Of a DNA stretch of 64,000 bases, positions 9,215 to 21,296 are shown in pieces. Location of the stretch: the NCBI GenBank assembly GCA_040437565.1, contig JBDOQK010000029.1, forward strand, positions 62,001 through 126,000, in the 5' to 3' direction. The position numbers and the translations under genes are program-made. The stretch comes from Albugo candida. Its lineage: Eukaryota > Oomycota > Peronosporomycetes > Albuginales. Position 1 is the stretch's first letter. Every line of letters begins with the position of its first letter. The notes under the pieces were generated by a model, which ran no database searches, was not told the DNA's origin, and saw only the letters and a program-made list of their open reading frames with translations.

Positions 9215-12200
9215 ACTGATTCCAACGGCGCTCCAAGCGCACCTACTCCAGTCAGCTTTGACGCCGGCCACGAAAGGCCACGGCGTCTCCAGCGGTAGTT
9301 CAAGGTAAAAAGACGGTCCACAAAAAGAGCGATGACGTCAATACCAGAATACTCGCAGCCCTCGTCGACCTGCAAGCACGAATGACGCAGATTGAGGTCT
9401 CACAGCTGAAACGCAATGAAGACGAACGTATGATTGGGGCCATTGAGTCAGGGATGTTTCGCTCTGCATTTGTCAATGGTCGCGGTGGTACACCAATGAA
9501 CATCGACTCGCTAGGGCACTCTCCGATGCGTCCAAGAACTGGGCAAGAGCGCACAAGTGTATCCCAAAAAGGAGCTGCCCGGAATGCGGCGAAGCCAGGA
9601 TGGCGGGAACCACAAGCAGCATTTTTTTTATTGGTGCGTGCGCCGTATTCAAACATGGATTACGCGGCGGCGCAGGATTATGCGCGTCGGAAGAAACCAG
9701 ACGCACAGAAAGCAATGAGAATTCCGGACAAGCGTCAAAGAAGATTGGCTATTCTAAAATTCGATGGCTCCGAGCTGTATCGAGGCTTAGGCTCCGGTTT
9801 TCTGGACTGGGGAAGGACATTCATGCGTCAGGTCCAGTACGCTCAAGCGGCATGTGGTTTTGACTGGTCCGAAGACGTAAAGACTCACCTGCTTGTCCAC
9901 TACCTTAGTGGTACGGCCGAGCGCTACTACAACAAGCTGGTCGAGTCATGGTGGTATCAGACACCAACACTTGCTCACGTTATGGAGCGTCGTCATCAGA
10001 CATTCAAGGCAAGTATTACAGCATCCCAGTCGATGAAGCTTTTTACAGAAAAGAAGTATCCAAATAGAAGCTGGCCCGACCATTACCTTTGTATGGTGGC
10101 GGTGAGCGATGCATTTGACGGCGCTGACGCGCAAGTTCTAGAGAACATTGTGCACTATGCGTCGACTGAGCTTCACACGGTGCTAATGGCCAAGTACGAC
10201 GGGAGTCGTCCCGACTACCTAGCTCAAGCTGAAGAGCTTGCACATTTCGCACAATATGTCGAACTGGATACGCGAAGTACTTTCTCGTTTGACAAGGACG
10301 TCGTAACACACGTTGCTGAAAGCAAGCCACGCGTTGATACGCGCACGTGTTTTGGGTGTGGCAAAGTCGGGCACATCCAGTCGGTCTGTCCTGACGAAAG
10401 GAAGGAGGCGAAGAGAGGTACAATGGCGGCAAGGGGACTTGGAGAAACAATGCCAGGACAAAGGACATTGTTAACTACACTTTGTGCATACAAGACGCCA
10501 AGGCCCAGGACAGCTTGTGGATTCTGGACAGTGGATCTAGCAGGCACCTCGTCAATGATGAGGCGCTTCTCGAAGATGCAAGAGAATATGATGATCAATG
10601 CCTGGTCGCCAACGGAAAAACGCTTCGTCTTACAATGGTCGAGAATGTGGTGATTCACGTGATGGTATGCGGAAAAGCAAGTGTTATACGACTTACAGAA
10701 GTCTACTACCCACCACTGCTAGCGCACAATATCGTGTCGTACGGTAAGCTTGAGACTAAAGGTTACGGGCTCAAGTATAAGAATAACAGGCGAGCCCTTA
10801 TCTCTCTGAATACCGGCTCCGTCGTGTTCGACGTGGAGATGTGCAACAACGAGCTCGTCATCGAGACGCAAGAAGAAAGAGCTGATGAAGCAACATTAAA
10901 GACCGTCATTGCTGCGATTGATGAAGCAAAAAATCAAGAAGTTGATGAAGGTGTGCATTCAGGAACGCTCATGCACTTTCACCAACGTTTCGGACATCAA
11001 TCCTACGACACCACTGAGAGAATGGCACGTGAGCCTAGATCTGGAATCCGGCTTACTGATAATGAGCGAGTGTCGTGTGTCACATGCGCGCAAGCGAAGC
11101 AGTCAAAGAGTGCGCATTGCAAGAAGGACACAGGCGTGCATTCGACGATTGACCGTGTTGGTGGTGTTATGTGTTCGGACCTCAATGGACCCATGACACC
11201 AAAAGAGCGAATGAGAAATCGTCAACTTCGTGGATAACAAGAGCATGTATTGCCGCGTGTTTCTCGCACGCACCAAGGATCAAGCGGCGAACAAGTTGAA
11301 GCATTTCTTAACCTTTTTTGAGAAGCGTTTCAATTGCCGACTCCACGTTGTGCTAACTGACGGTGTTGGAGACTACAAGAATGTGGATTTAATTTACAAG
11401 TCAACCGGCGTGGCGAGACAAGTGAGCGAGGCGCGAAACAAAGCATCAAATGGAAAAGCCGAGCGCATGCACAGAACATTTCTAAACATGGCGCGCTCTA
11501 TGATATTCGAAAGAAATCTCCAACTGAATTTCTGAGGTGACGCAACCGAATACTCGTACATCTTGAATCGCAGCCCTACGAGCGCGAACCCCAATCGTGC
11601 GTCGCCGATTGAAGTATTGACAAAGAAGGCACTCGATCTACGCGGCATCGTTGTATTCGGATCAACATGTACGGCTAATCGTGACCCAAAGACGAACTCG
11701 CTACCAAGGGATACCGTGTTTATATCCGTAAAGACAATGTCGTCATTGTTACACAGCACGTCAAGAATATCCAGACACTTTCCAGTGTGCAGAATGGACA
11801 GCTCCAACACATTCTGAAGCTAGAGGGTGGAAGTGGCGATGCTCAAGGTGACGTGCTGGCAACTCGAAATCGCTGCGACAGTGATAAGAATTGTAAGGGC
11901 AAGGAGAAGAGCAAGCTATGGATGCGTGTCCCTTATGCAACACGCGCATCAACAAAGAAGGCGATGCAAGCTATAAGGAGTACGACTGATTCTGTAGCCA
12001 CCGTGCTACAAGCCTATGAGCCAGACTCGAAGACACACGCTAAAGCGATGCGCGGTTCAAAGGCTGAAGGTTGGTACAATGCCATTCTCGAATAAATCAA
12101 AGCTCTTGAGGATAACAACGTGTGGAATGGGATCAAGCGACCGGCCGATCCAAATTTGCTACACAGTAAGTGGGTGTTTAAGACGAAGACAGTTGCAAAC

Positions 12201-13642
12201 GGTGCAGTAGAAAGACTCAAGGCGAGACCGGTTGCATGTGGGAACGAGCAAGTCTTCGGTGTTGACTACTCGCTTACCTTCGCCGCTGTGATGGACATGT
12301 CGACAATGAAGGTGATCCTGGGACTTGAGGTGATATGGGGTGGACCGGCAAAGCATGGTAATATACCAAGTGCTTACGTTAGAGCTAACAAGGAGGAGCA
12401 CCTGGATATATTGATGCATGTACCAAGCGGCATTAAATCAACGAAGAGCAGTACAAGAGACTTGGAGTGACTAGAAAATGCTACGTCGGGATCGAGCTGA
12501 AGAAGAGCCACTAGGGGCTTAAGCAAGCAGGACGACTTTGGAGTCAACTGCTGCTGACAAAACTTCAAGACGCAGGATTCAAACAGTGCATTAGTGATAT
12601 GTGTCTATACTTTAAGCGCGACGGTCACGAGATGATAATAGTATGTGTCTGCGTTGATAACCTTCTAGTCACAGCGACCACGGTTGAAGGCGTCTATTGG
12701 TTTTTTATGGCTACGAAATCGCTTTCGAACAAGAATCTAGGACCAGTGTCAAAATTTCTTGGTATTCGAGTGAAGGCGCTCGACACGTGCGCGTACGTTC
12801 TGGACCAGGAGGACGCGATTGATGAGATTCTTCGAGAGCACGGGCTAGTGTTGGCTAATTCTTCATGTACACCGATCAGTGACGACTGCTACAATGAAGT
12901 TGGATCGAGCAGTGTCCTTCTAAAGAAAATTGCAGAGGCTGGAAAAACAACAATCAAGTCGTTTCAGCCCCTAGCCTACTGTTGCTCGCGCGATATACTC
13001 GGTCTGATATCACGTTTGCGGTGCACAAGGCAACACGTCAAACACATGACCCAAAGGAACAAGATTGGAAACTGGAAAAGAGAATAGCCGATACCTCGCT
13101 GGGAGCAAGGTAATGCGACTCGATATGCGCACTGATGTAAAGAGCAAAGGTGAAGTTGATCAAAAATCCTACAGCAATGCGGACTTCGCCGCAGACCTGA
13201 GCGACAGGATGTCTCTAACTGGAACAATATTGATGCTTACCAGAATGCCCGTGAGCTGAGCTGCGAAGAAACAAGGAGGAGTTTCGCTCCCGACAATGGA
13301 AGCCGAGTTTGTAGCAGCGTCAGAAACGGCTCGCGATCTACTCGGAGTCCGGGAAATGCTAATGGAAGTTGGAATGACGCCAATTCTGCCCATGGATGCA
13401 CATAGATAATCAAGAGGCTATTCGTCAGATCGAAGGCGAGGCTTCTTCATTGAGGGCTAAACATATCGACGTGCGCCTCAAGTCTATTTAGGACTTTGTT
13501 AATCGGGGCATCCTTGAGCCACGCTACGTCCCGTCCGAGCTCATGCTCGCGGACCTATTGACCAAGGCAGTAGACAAGCACAAGCTCGCTAAGCTGCGAT
13601 TGCTAGTGGGTTTACACTAGCTAAGGTGCCGATGATGAATTC

Positions 13643-13653
13643 GCGAGGAGGAG
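13643..13653 (+). promoter_or_regulatory. Polypurine tract of the copia-type element
   Basis: The purine-rich run GCGAGGAGGAG lies immediately before the 3' LTR start TGTTAAG, where plus-strand DNA priming takes place in this family. Confidence 0.7.
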
Positions 13654-13909
13654 TGTTAAGAAGGGTTTATTGTTGTCAATTCCCGCTATCGCACGATGAC
13701 TGGTGGTAACGGCACAGGATTACCGACGCGCCGGCCAGGCGATTTCTAATGCGTGACTATAGGATTAGTAATGCGCGGTATGGAAAACTGTCAAGGTATA
13801 GTTGAAGAAAGCAGTAGGCTTAGGGTAGCCAAAGCGTTTGCGAACTAAGAACCAAAATATATTTCAGTATTCAATTTGTTACCTGCTGAGCACTACGCGT
13901 CTTTTAACA
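13654..13909 (+). repeat. 3' LTR of the copia-type element
   Basis: Begins TGTTAAGA and ends TAACA; it is followed by the target duplicate AATTG at 13910-13914. It differs from the 5' LTR by about 18 substitutions and one 1-base indel. Confidence 0.93.
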
Positions 13910-13914
13910 AATTG

Positions 13915-15162
13915 TCTTTGGTGTGTGGCAGCTTGCAAATGCGACAATGCCATAGCACTAGGTATGATTCTAGAGTTGGTGAATTTGTGTCGCAAGTGAT
14001 AAATACTTGAGTGACACGGTTCAAGACGGCACCAAAGAATTGTATGCACGCTGCACGCTATGTATTTGAAATGTCATTACGGTCTGATATTAAATGCCCT
14101 AGATATGTGCGCTAAAGTCCGCGGGCTCAAGATCCATTCGAGACACCTCGTCTGCTTAATCATCCTTTATTTACTTTCGATGGAATGATACACTTGATCG
14201 CTATGTATTGTCTCCAGATGGAGTTAGATCGCTTTTTGTGCGTAAAAGTATTGCAAATGAGCATGAAATCTCGTTCCTTGAGTGCCGTGACATCTTGAAG
14301 AGCATGGTAGAGCTCCACTGGACGAAGAGAGGTCAGGAATAGATTGCACGATCTCGATCTATGTTTGCCCTCACTTCGTCCTATAGAGCTTTACCATACT
14401 CTTCGATTCCACGGCGCATTGTCGTGGTGCCACAGGCTCACTATGATCATGCATAGAGCAAGATTTGGTCTCGTACGAATGTCCAAAAAGTTCTGCAAGA
14501 TAGAACCAATGATCTTTCCAACAAATGCTTAGAAATCTATAACATCGTGAAGATAACACGTCCACAGCATGTGCTTCAAAAGCGGATCAACGTCCGTGGT
14601 GAAACATAAGAAATTATCGAGACACAGAGGCTCGTGCTTGTGAGGATGGTCTGAGAAAGTCGACGAGTCGTGTAGCTTGGCTGGCTACTAGGTCAAAAGG
14701 ATGCGGCATCTTTTTTGAGTGGTTGGAAGACGAGCACATTTATATCTTTAATTCTCAGTACACTGAAGGGAAAGGTTGGATCGAACATGTCCAATATCGT
14801 GTACAGCTGCCTCTTTTGCCGACTCCATTTTGCCAGCTTTTTTCCTCTAAGTATGATGTAACTTTCGCTATGTTACTTGTGAAGGAACCATACAAAAGGA
14901 AGATAGATATTGCAAGCAGCCCGCTGGTACAATTGAGCATAATTGAACCGCGTCACCATACCGTTTATGGACTGAGATGCTATGACGTGAAGACATGCGT
15001 CAAGCAGGAATGTAACGCAATTAATCGATTGTGTTATTCGGTCGCTGCATTGACGACGATCAAAAATGCATGAGACAAGCCAAACTATAGTTGATGGGAC
15101 AGGAGCCAGTAGGTCCGTGTAAAGTACCAAATTAAATATAGCGCTGACTTCGCGCGATGCGT
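13915..15162. other. No gene recognised
   Basis: No long frame. The best open stretch is 14723-15073 on the plus strand (116 codons), with no family signature I know. None of the upstream blocks expected of a family X polymerase (palm GD-x-D motifs, fingers) are visible here, although that gene's 3' end follows directly after the gap. Confidence 0.45.
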
Positions 15163-15262
15163 NNNNNNNNNNNNNNNNNNNNNNNNNNNNNNNNNNNNNN
15201 NNNNNNNNNNNNNNNNNNNNNNNNNNNNNNNNNNNNNNNNNNNNNNNNNNNNNNNNNNNNNN
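15163..15262. other. Assembly gap of 100 N
   Basis: The flanks do not repeat each other. The gap cuts into the 5' side of the family X polymerase gene, which starts abruptly on its right edge. Confidence 0.99.
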
Positions 15263-15263
15263 C

Positions 15264-15666
15264 AAAGTGTACCCTCGTCGATACTATGCGTTTGCACTCT
15301 TGTACTTTACAGGAAGTGATCATTTCAACCGAAGTATGCGCCTATATGCCAGAAAAAGAGGCTGGTCATTATCAGATCGATTTCTCAAGCCAGTAATGCG
15401 TAACTCTGGACATAAAATTGAAGCCGGAGATAGTGTGAAGTGCACAGACGAAGTCGAAATTTTCATTGCTCTAGGGCTCGAGTATAAGGTGTGTTTGTAC
15501 GTTTCTTGCGATTCCTTTATGTCTCAGCAAACGTCAATAGGATCCACTCGAGCGGAATTGTTTCGATGTACGTTTTTTGAAAGAGGATGAAGAAAGCGGC
15601 AAAGGTTCCAGGATAGGTGCTGATGGGCCAGATTCGATCAATAAACAAGAGATTGAGAATACGTAG
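15264..15666 (+). CDS. DNA polymerase family X (lambda/beta/TdT type), C-terminal part only
   Basis: The first exon (15264-15488) opens directly from the gap and reads YYAFALLYFTGSDHFNRSMR, the invariant thumb-domain block of family X repair polymerases, continuing to EVEIFIALGLEYK. A 52-bp GT-AG intron (15489-15540, phase 0) then joins to DPLERNCFDVRFLKEDEESG and a stop at 15664-15666. The join restores the LGLEYxxPxERN end typical of Pol lambda, beta and TdT, which fill short gaps in base excision and end-joining repair. About 116 residues are present. The 8-kDa, fingers and palm domains are missing: either lost in the gap or on another scaffold. The 3' end is undamaged, so the gene may be whole in the genome. 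It converges with the START-like gene; the stops are about 70 bp apart. Confidence 0.85.
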
Positions 15667-15737
15667 AAGCTATCTTACGTGCGAAATAGCTCGATTTAAA
15701 TAACCTATGCCACCTTATTCACCGAGCTAGCAAAGTT

Positions 15738-16764
15738 TTATCGCGTTCTGGTCGAGAAATCAAATATTTGATGAATTGCAAGTGATTCCCATATCGCTAA
15801 TATGAAGTAGCTCTCGAGCATTACGAGCTTACTCTTCACGGCTGCAGAAGTACTGCCATACTTTCCAGTGACTGCTACTCTGAACCCAGTACTGCCATTT
15901 TCATTTTGCGTCTTTTCGAATTTCCATAGGTAACACTCATCCGTCCACACAAAATAATGCGCATCTTCGGGAAGAGGAAGAATCGACTTGACCAGTATTC
16001 CATACACGTCTTTTTCAATTTGCACACGTGCAATGATTGAGATTGAATGTCTTGAAAATGACTCGCCCGTAAATTGGTGAATGTCACGAATCAAAAGTGT
16101 GTTGTCATCCACTTTTTTCAGTATCTACCTTTGTAGAGAAAAACATAATATAGTGCTTGATAGTGAATTAGTAACTCGAACATCAACGTACACAGAATTT
16201 TGTTCTTCTTCGATCTAAACGACTTTGCATCACTTCATCCGTATGTAAAAGCCATGTCTTATCGACTGCCTCCGAGATGTCGGCTATTTCAAAAGTTTTC
16301 TCTGAAATCATGTGAAGGTACACGGGTTTGAGATCACATCTTGTAGTCCAGCCGAAAAATTCTTGTGCTTGGCCGCTGACACGATGATGTAACATCTCAT
16401 CTAGAGCCGATTGCAAAATTTTCCCAAGTTCACGATCAGCTGGATGCCTGATGCTTCGTAGCAGCTGAAGCGAATCCGTCGCGTGCTTCAAGACAAGGCC
16501 TGATGAGTATACCATGTCACGCAGCAATCTTTCATAACGTACCGGTAAAGTTTGCTGCACCTTCTCGGCAAATTTTTTTCTTTTCTGATTTTCATACAGA
16601 AGAAAATTCTGTTGACGTCGCAAGCATTTAGTTAACTCCATAATTTCGGAGTACTTTTCGATCCGCTTTCGTTTACTGGATGGTACATGTCTGATATCTT
16701 GCTTTGAGAAGTTTTGTAGCCTGTTTGCCAGCGCGGTTTCCAAATGTATTACTTCAGTTTCCAT
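15738..16764 (-). CDS. START-like / M96-type oomycete protein
   Basis: Two exons on the minus strand: 16764-16192 and 16124-15738, joined by a 67-bp intron (donor GTACGT, acceptor GTAG, phase 0), giving about 319 residues. The N-terminal part is a basic, helical stretch (SSKRKRIEKYSEIMELTKCL, about residues 29-48), followed by a region with the mixed alpha/beta feel of oomycete START-like proteins (VLKHATDSLQLLRSI; FEIADISEAVDKTWLLHTDE; DNTLLIRDIHQFTGESFSRH; AHYFVWTDECYLWKFE). Large families of this kind occur in Phytophthora, annotated as M96 mating-specific or START-domain proteins; function is poorly known. The assignment is by general resemblance and weaker than for the neighbours. No signal peptide or membrane segment is visible. 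Confidence 0.5.
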
Positions 16765-18845
16765 CCTTTTTGTCGTAACCTAGTTAAGCGCAACTTCAGT
16801 ACCTTCTTTAGCCAAGGGTGGAATGTGTATAGTGTTTGCAGTGAAAAGACCCCTACACGTACGATAGAAAAGGATTTTAAAACAGTAGGTATGTGGGTAT
16901 CGTGGACGATTTTCGATGCGGTAAAACTCGTCCCAGAAACTTTCGATTCAGGCATCTACGCTCTGAGATGAAGTACTTTCGTTGTGCGCGTCATGTGCGT
17001 GCAGCACTAAAAATATTACAAAACAAGCCAGTGTTATGCAAACCTACATTCAAGTAAGTGCCTTTCCGTCGCCGTGTGGTGACGTGACGTGACAACTACC
17101 ATGCTCTATAATCGTGAAATTGTCTTCAAACGGATCAAAAACACTCCAACGTCGAGGTAGTCACGTCACAGGACGAGTTTGCTATGATAAGGATCATTAA
17201 GTTGCCGTCTTGCCAAAATTTCAAAAGGATTAGATGGCCTTTCAATGATTGAGATCACGGTCTTATAAAGTGTTGATCTGTTAGAATATAACATGGAAGT
17301 GGTATCACCGTATCTACATATGCATCTGAGCTTGGACATTGCGAGAGGCTACTTCAGATATTTTTGCCATAAAGTCACATGTTTTTTTGATGAACGATTT
17401 TGAAATGCGTGTAACAAATGTGAACCGTGCAGTCGTGTCCGAGTGTCGATAGCTTGGCTGGAGAAGAATGTCTAATATCCTCTGATCTTCCAATAACTGG
17501 GCTTGAAAAGATAAAATTCCGCAGCTCAAGGTCATGATGCTATATCATACGTCAATGATGAGCAAGCAAAACTTCTTCAACCATGCTTTAATACCGTCAA
17601 CATGGCTTTTTGATTACTGCCTAAAGCTAACTTTCTCGATGAGTATGAATTTGAGTTTGCTTAGTCATCTACCGCCGCAGCTTTTTCCATAATGTGTGGC
17701 AGAATTGCTCCATTGCGCCTCTTTTTTCCCTCTTACCCAACGAACGACTTTACAGAGAATCTTCATTAGCTTGACTGAATTGGTATTAAGACTTTCCATT
17801 TACTTCCAATGTATTAAGACGACACTCGTTGAGATTGACGGCTAGTTAATCCCATCATCTTGAGGTGAATTTGATCATAGAGCTGCATTAGTATAGATGC
17901 ATCGAAGCACCTGGCACGGGCTTGTGTGCAGTTTCGAAACTGACGTTTACTTCCCACCAACAATGTCATTAGGAGCTTTGTCGATTAGGTCGAATATTGT
18001 GCTGTTTCGTTCGTCCGAAGCACAATGTAGCTGAAATCGCTCATATAGTTAGCAGAACTATTTTTTGGTCCTGAGGCCGTATCATGTATCTGTATAGCAT
18101 CTTCAGGCTTGTGTTTCTGATTGTAAGCGTTATAGGCAATGATGTACAAGCGCTTGCACCCTTTCATGCAGGGAAGAACACGTTCAGTGCTCCGAAGCCA
18201 TCGCAAGGCATAATCATATATTACCGATAACAAACTCAGCATGTTGCATCCGATTTAACGACACCCCAAGCTGCAACAAGGCGAAGTGTGGAACTCCAAG
18301 TATGTCACTTAGCCTTACTGTACGCAAAAGACTCTCATCGTTGTTTGCGCAATTGCATCCATGTGAATACTGAAGACAGTCAATCTTCAAATAAATATAT
18401 ATTTCGGTTGCGTTTTACTAAGGCCTAAATCAAATTTCTCATTCCGCACTTGGCACTTATTCGGTCTCAGATTCCCTGGGGAGTGACCCTATCCACTTGT
18501 GATAGCAGAGACCCGCTTGAATCTCAGTTTTCTTACCCTAAGATAGCACTTTTGGAAACAGCCGTAATGTGCACACTTGATAGCAAGTATTCGATGATAC
18601 ACTGTTGATCTGACCGGCCATAATAGGCGAGTCTTCCTATTCAAGATGGTGATACTAGATACACCCATGCTCAAACCTGATGGTAGGAACGGCGTCGATC
18701 CACTTGTGTAATGCAATCTTGTGTGTGCATTGATGGAAGTGATCAATGCTGAAAACTTTCAAGCAATACAATATTACTGGATGTAAAGATGGGTTTATTG
18801 ACCAATCGTGTCTACCGCTTTTGACTGGCAACAAAGTACAGAGCA
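16765..18845. other. Two-kilobase gene-free stretch
   Basis: No ORF longer than about 85 codons and no recognisable protein signature on either strand. No tandem or inverted repeat stood out. It separates the decayed left arm from the dense gene block and includes the promoter of the TRMT2-like gene. Confidence 0.45.
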
Positions 18846-21209
18846 ATGTCTGACGATGACGATTTAAAGCTTATTGTGCTCAATTTTGGTAAATGGAAGG
18901 AAGCTAAATGCATGGAAGACCTACTCAAGGAAAATCAAATCGATTACAGTAAAGTGAAAAAGGTTCGGCATCAGTCCTATGGCTTTATTCTGTTTGAGAG
19001 CGAAGAAACGAAGGAGCAAGCGATGTCGAAGCTTCAAGCGCTGAAATGGAAAGACAAATTGCTAGAAGTAAAAGCTGTATTACCCAAAAGGAGTTTGAAA
19101 CCATTGAAGAAAAGGAAGAAAGGCACAAAGGATAAGGAACCTGATGATCCTTTGGATGCAACTCAAGCAGAGCCAGAGCAAGCAATGGATGCTTCAGATG
19201 CGGTGACCCCATGGGTAAAGATTCCATATCAGGATCAGTTGGAGAAGAAAAACACACTGCTGAAAAGAGCATTAATCAAAATGGTGCGTCATAATCGAAA
19301 AGAGTACACAAAAAAAGAAAAAAGGGCGTTTGTACAGCAACAAAAAAGGAACAAAAGTGAGAAAAATTCTAACTGCGCTAAACAAGAAAATACTGACGCG
19401 AGAAAAAGCTCATCATTACCGCTTTGGTTGGATAGTCATGGCTTATTTTATTTTGTAAGAGATGGCAAGATATTTACCAGCAATGCAGCACAGCCATCCG
19501 CGTGCTCGAATTGGGCTTATCTCATCGAAACAGATGGGATTACAAGCATCGTGTCATTTGGCTCACAGTTGATTGCTGCAAAATCCGACGGCAGTATTTA
19601 CATTTTGGATCAAAAATGGCAAAAGTCTGAGTGGAAGCATCTGTGTGTTGCGCCTTCAACATCGAAGATCGTATCATTGGCTTCTTGTCGGGATGATTTA
19701 TATTGCTGTACGGAAAGCGGCACCATCTACTGGCGCAAGGGCTCTGATGCTCACGATCCTAAAAGTTGGGAGCAGCTAGCTCAATTGTCAGACAGTGCTT
19801 TGATCACCATATCTAATGGCTTTCTGATAGCGTGCGTGTGTCCTCATGATCTGAACGAGTGTAAATGGTATCGTGCTGAAGCTAACCCATCACAATCAGC
19901 TCAAAGCGAGTTCCAATCGTACGATGTCAAAGTCACCGACGTCGTGCTCGGTCTGACTTCCCATGATGCCAACCTTATCATTCTCACAGAGAACTCTTTG
20001 ATGTATGTTAATTTTGACGGGAAAGTGTGCAATACGTTTGATACAGACATACCAAATGCACTGTCCATCGAGTCTTTTGCAATACACAAAGGTCTGTGCT
20101 GTCCATTTGAATCGATTCAAGCATCACCTGAGACTGAAGGATATCGAAATAAATGCGAATTCACAATCGGTTGTGATGAAGAGGGTCATCCTTGTGTGGG
20201 CTTTCGGCTGGGGCTCTTCAAGAATGGTTCTGTTACAGTCAGCAAACCCGGGAATTGTATCAATGTATCGCCGATAATGAAAAGAGTTTGCAAAGTGGTA
20301 CAAGACATGGTCATATTATCAGAATTTCCGATATTCAATGTCGAGTCACGTGAAGGTGTATGGAAGCAGCTCACAGTTCGTCATAGTGCCAGAACTCAGC
20401 AGTTGATGGTGATTTTCCAGCTGGATCTGTCGAGTCTGGATGATTCACAGCAGACTACTCTCCAGAAATTTATCATTGATAAGCTGGTTGGAGCACTAGA
20501 CGTAACATCTGTGTATATGCAAGCTTATCAAGGTCGTTCAGATTCGTCTGATCGAAACGAGGCGCTAAAGCTACTCCGTGGCAATCCCTTTATCACTGAA
20601 AAATTATTTGATTTAGATTTCAACATATCACCCGAAGCTTTTTTCCAAGTGAACACCAATGCAGCTGAGATTTTGTATGCAAAAGTCCGTGAGATGATAA
20701 AAGTCGACAAAAATACATTGCTTTACGATGTGTGTTGTGGAACCGGTACTATCGGCCTTTGTTGTGCTAAAGATGCTGGAGAGATTATCGGGATCGAAAT
20801 GTGCAAAGCAGCAACTGAAGATGCCAAAAGAAATGCCATTCTCAATCACATTGACAACATCTCGTTCGTCAATGGTAAAGCTGAAGAAGTGATGAAAGAC
20901 ATATTACAAACAACTCAACAAGACGCACAAATAAATGCTGTGACCGTGGTTGTTGATCCTCCTCGAGCTGGGCTACATTTCAAGGTTTTACGTGCATTAC
21001 GGGCTTGTTCTCCTGTGAGACGTATTGTGTATGTCTCTTGCAATCCAACACAATCACTGATTCAAGATAGTTCAATGCTATGCGGTCCGAAGACAAGCGC
21101 ACTTGTAGGCGAAGCCTTCCGCCCTGTACGAGCAGCAGCAGTCGATATGTTTCCGCATACTCCTCACTGCGAAATGGTTGTCGTGTTTGAGCGTGGTAGT
21201 TCACAATAG
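18846..21209 (+). CDS. TRMT2A: tRNA (uracil-5-)-methyltransferase, TRMT2A/TrmA family, with inserted propeller-like region
   Basis: Intronless, 787 residues. TRMT2A makes 5-methyluridine at tRNA position 54 using S-adenosylmethionine. Order: RRM-like fold (about 1-80; KVRHQSYGFILFES), basic linker, the family's PWxxxPYxxQL motif (122-132), an extra region (about 190-416), then the methyltransferase: CCPFESIQASPETEGYRNKC (from 418), HWKQLTVR-like block (about 505-512), FFQVNT (599-604), SAM-binding DVCCGTGTIG (628-637), DPPRAG (704-709), nucleophile Cys732 in SCNP, and HTPHCEM (771-777) with the general-base Glu. Human TRMT2A runs almost directly from the linker to the CCPxE block, so the extra 225 residues are unusual; repeated strands such as DGSIYILDQKW, SGTIYWRKG and ENSLMYVNFDG suggest a tectonin/RCC1-like beta-propeller. 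Stop is 87 bp from the convergent Hsp70 stop. Confidence 0.93.
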   Translation: MSDDDDLKLIVLNFGKWKEAKCMEDLLKENQIDYSKVKKVRHQSYGFILFESEETKEQAMSKLQALKWKDKLLEVKAVLPKRSLKPLKKRKKGTKDKEPDDPLDATQAEPEQAMDASDAVTPWVKIPYQDQLEKKNTLLKRALIKMVRHNRKEYTKKEKRAFVQQQKRNKSEKNSNCAKQENTDARKSSSLPLWLDSHGLFYFVRDGKIFTSNAAQPSACSNWAYLIETDGITSIVSFGSQLIAAKSDGSIYILDQKWQKSEWKHLCVAPSTSKIVSLASCRDDLYCCTESGTIYWRKGSDAHDPKSWEQLAQLSDSALITISNGFLIACVCPHDLNECKWYRAEANPSQSAQSEFQSYDVKVTDVVLGLTSHDANLIILTENSLMYVNFDGKVCNTFDTDIPNALSIESFAIHKGLCCPFESIQASPETEGYRNKCEFTIGCDEEGHPCVGFRLGLFKNGSVTVSKPGNCINVSPIMKRVCKVVQDMVILSEFPIFNVESREGVWKQLTVRHSARTQQLMVIFQLDLSSLDDSQQTTLQKFIIDKLVGALDVTSVYMQAYQGRSDSSDRNEALKLLRGNPFITEKLFDLDFNISPEAFFQVNTNAAEILYAKVREMIKVDKNTLLYDVCCGTGTIGLCCAKDAGEIIGIEMCKAATEDAKRNAILNHIDNISFVNGKAEEVMKDILQTTQQDAQINAVTVVVDPPRAGLHFKVLRALRACSPVRRIVYVSCNPTQSLIQDSSMLCGPKTSALVGEAFRPVRAAAVDMFPHTPHCEMVVVFERGSSQ

Positions 21210-21296
21210 TTCTGATGTAGTAGATTTTCTATGAACAGCAGGTAGCGCAACTTGCAATACATTAAGTTACAAGAAGCACGGAAATTTGAGTTGTAC

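Larger units (their letters stand above)
8942..13909 (+). mobile_element. Ty1/copia-type LTR retrotransposon, complete in outline but broken
   Basis: About 4.97 kb, bounded by two LTRs of about 257 bp and by a 5-bp target-site duplication (AATTG at 8937-8941 and 13910-13914). Internal order is gag with a CCHC zinc knuckle ([14 protein letters not shown], about 10348-10389), aspartic protease (DSGSS, about 10527), GAG-pre-integrase and integrase region (about 10900-11700), reverse transcriptase (about 12120-13000, with a CVCVDNLL-type active-site block) and RNase H (about 13150-13560). Integrase before reverse transcriptase places it in Ty1/copia (Pseudoviridae-like). The coding part is clearly broken, with roughly half a dozen or more breaks. 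The two LTRs differ at roughly 18 positions plus one indel, about 7 percent, so the insertion is moderately old. Confidence 0.95.
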
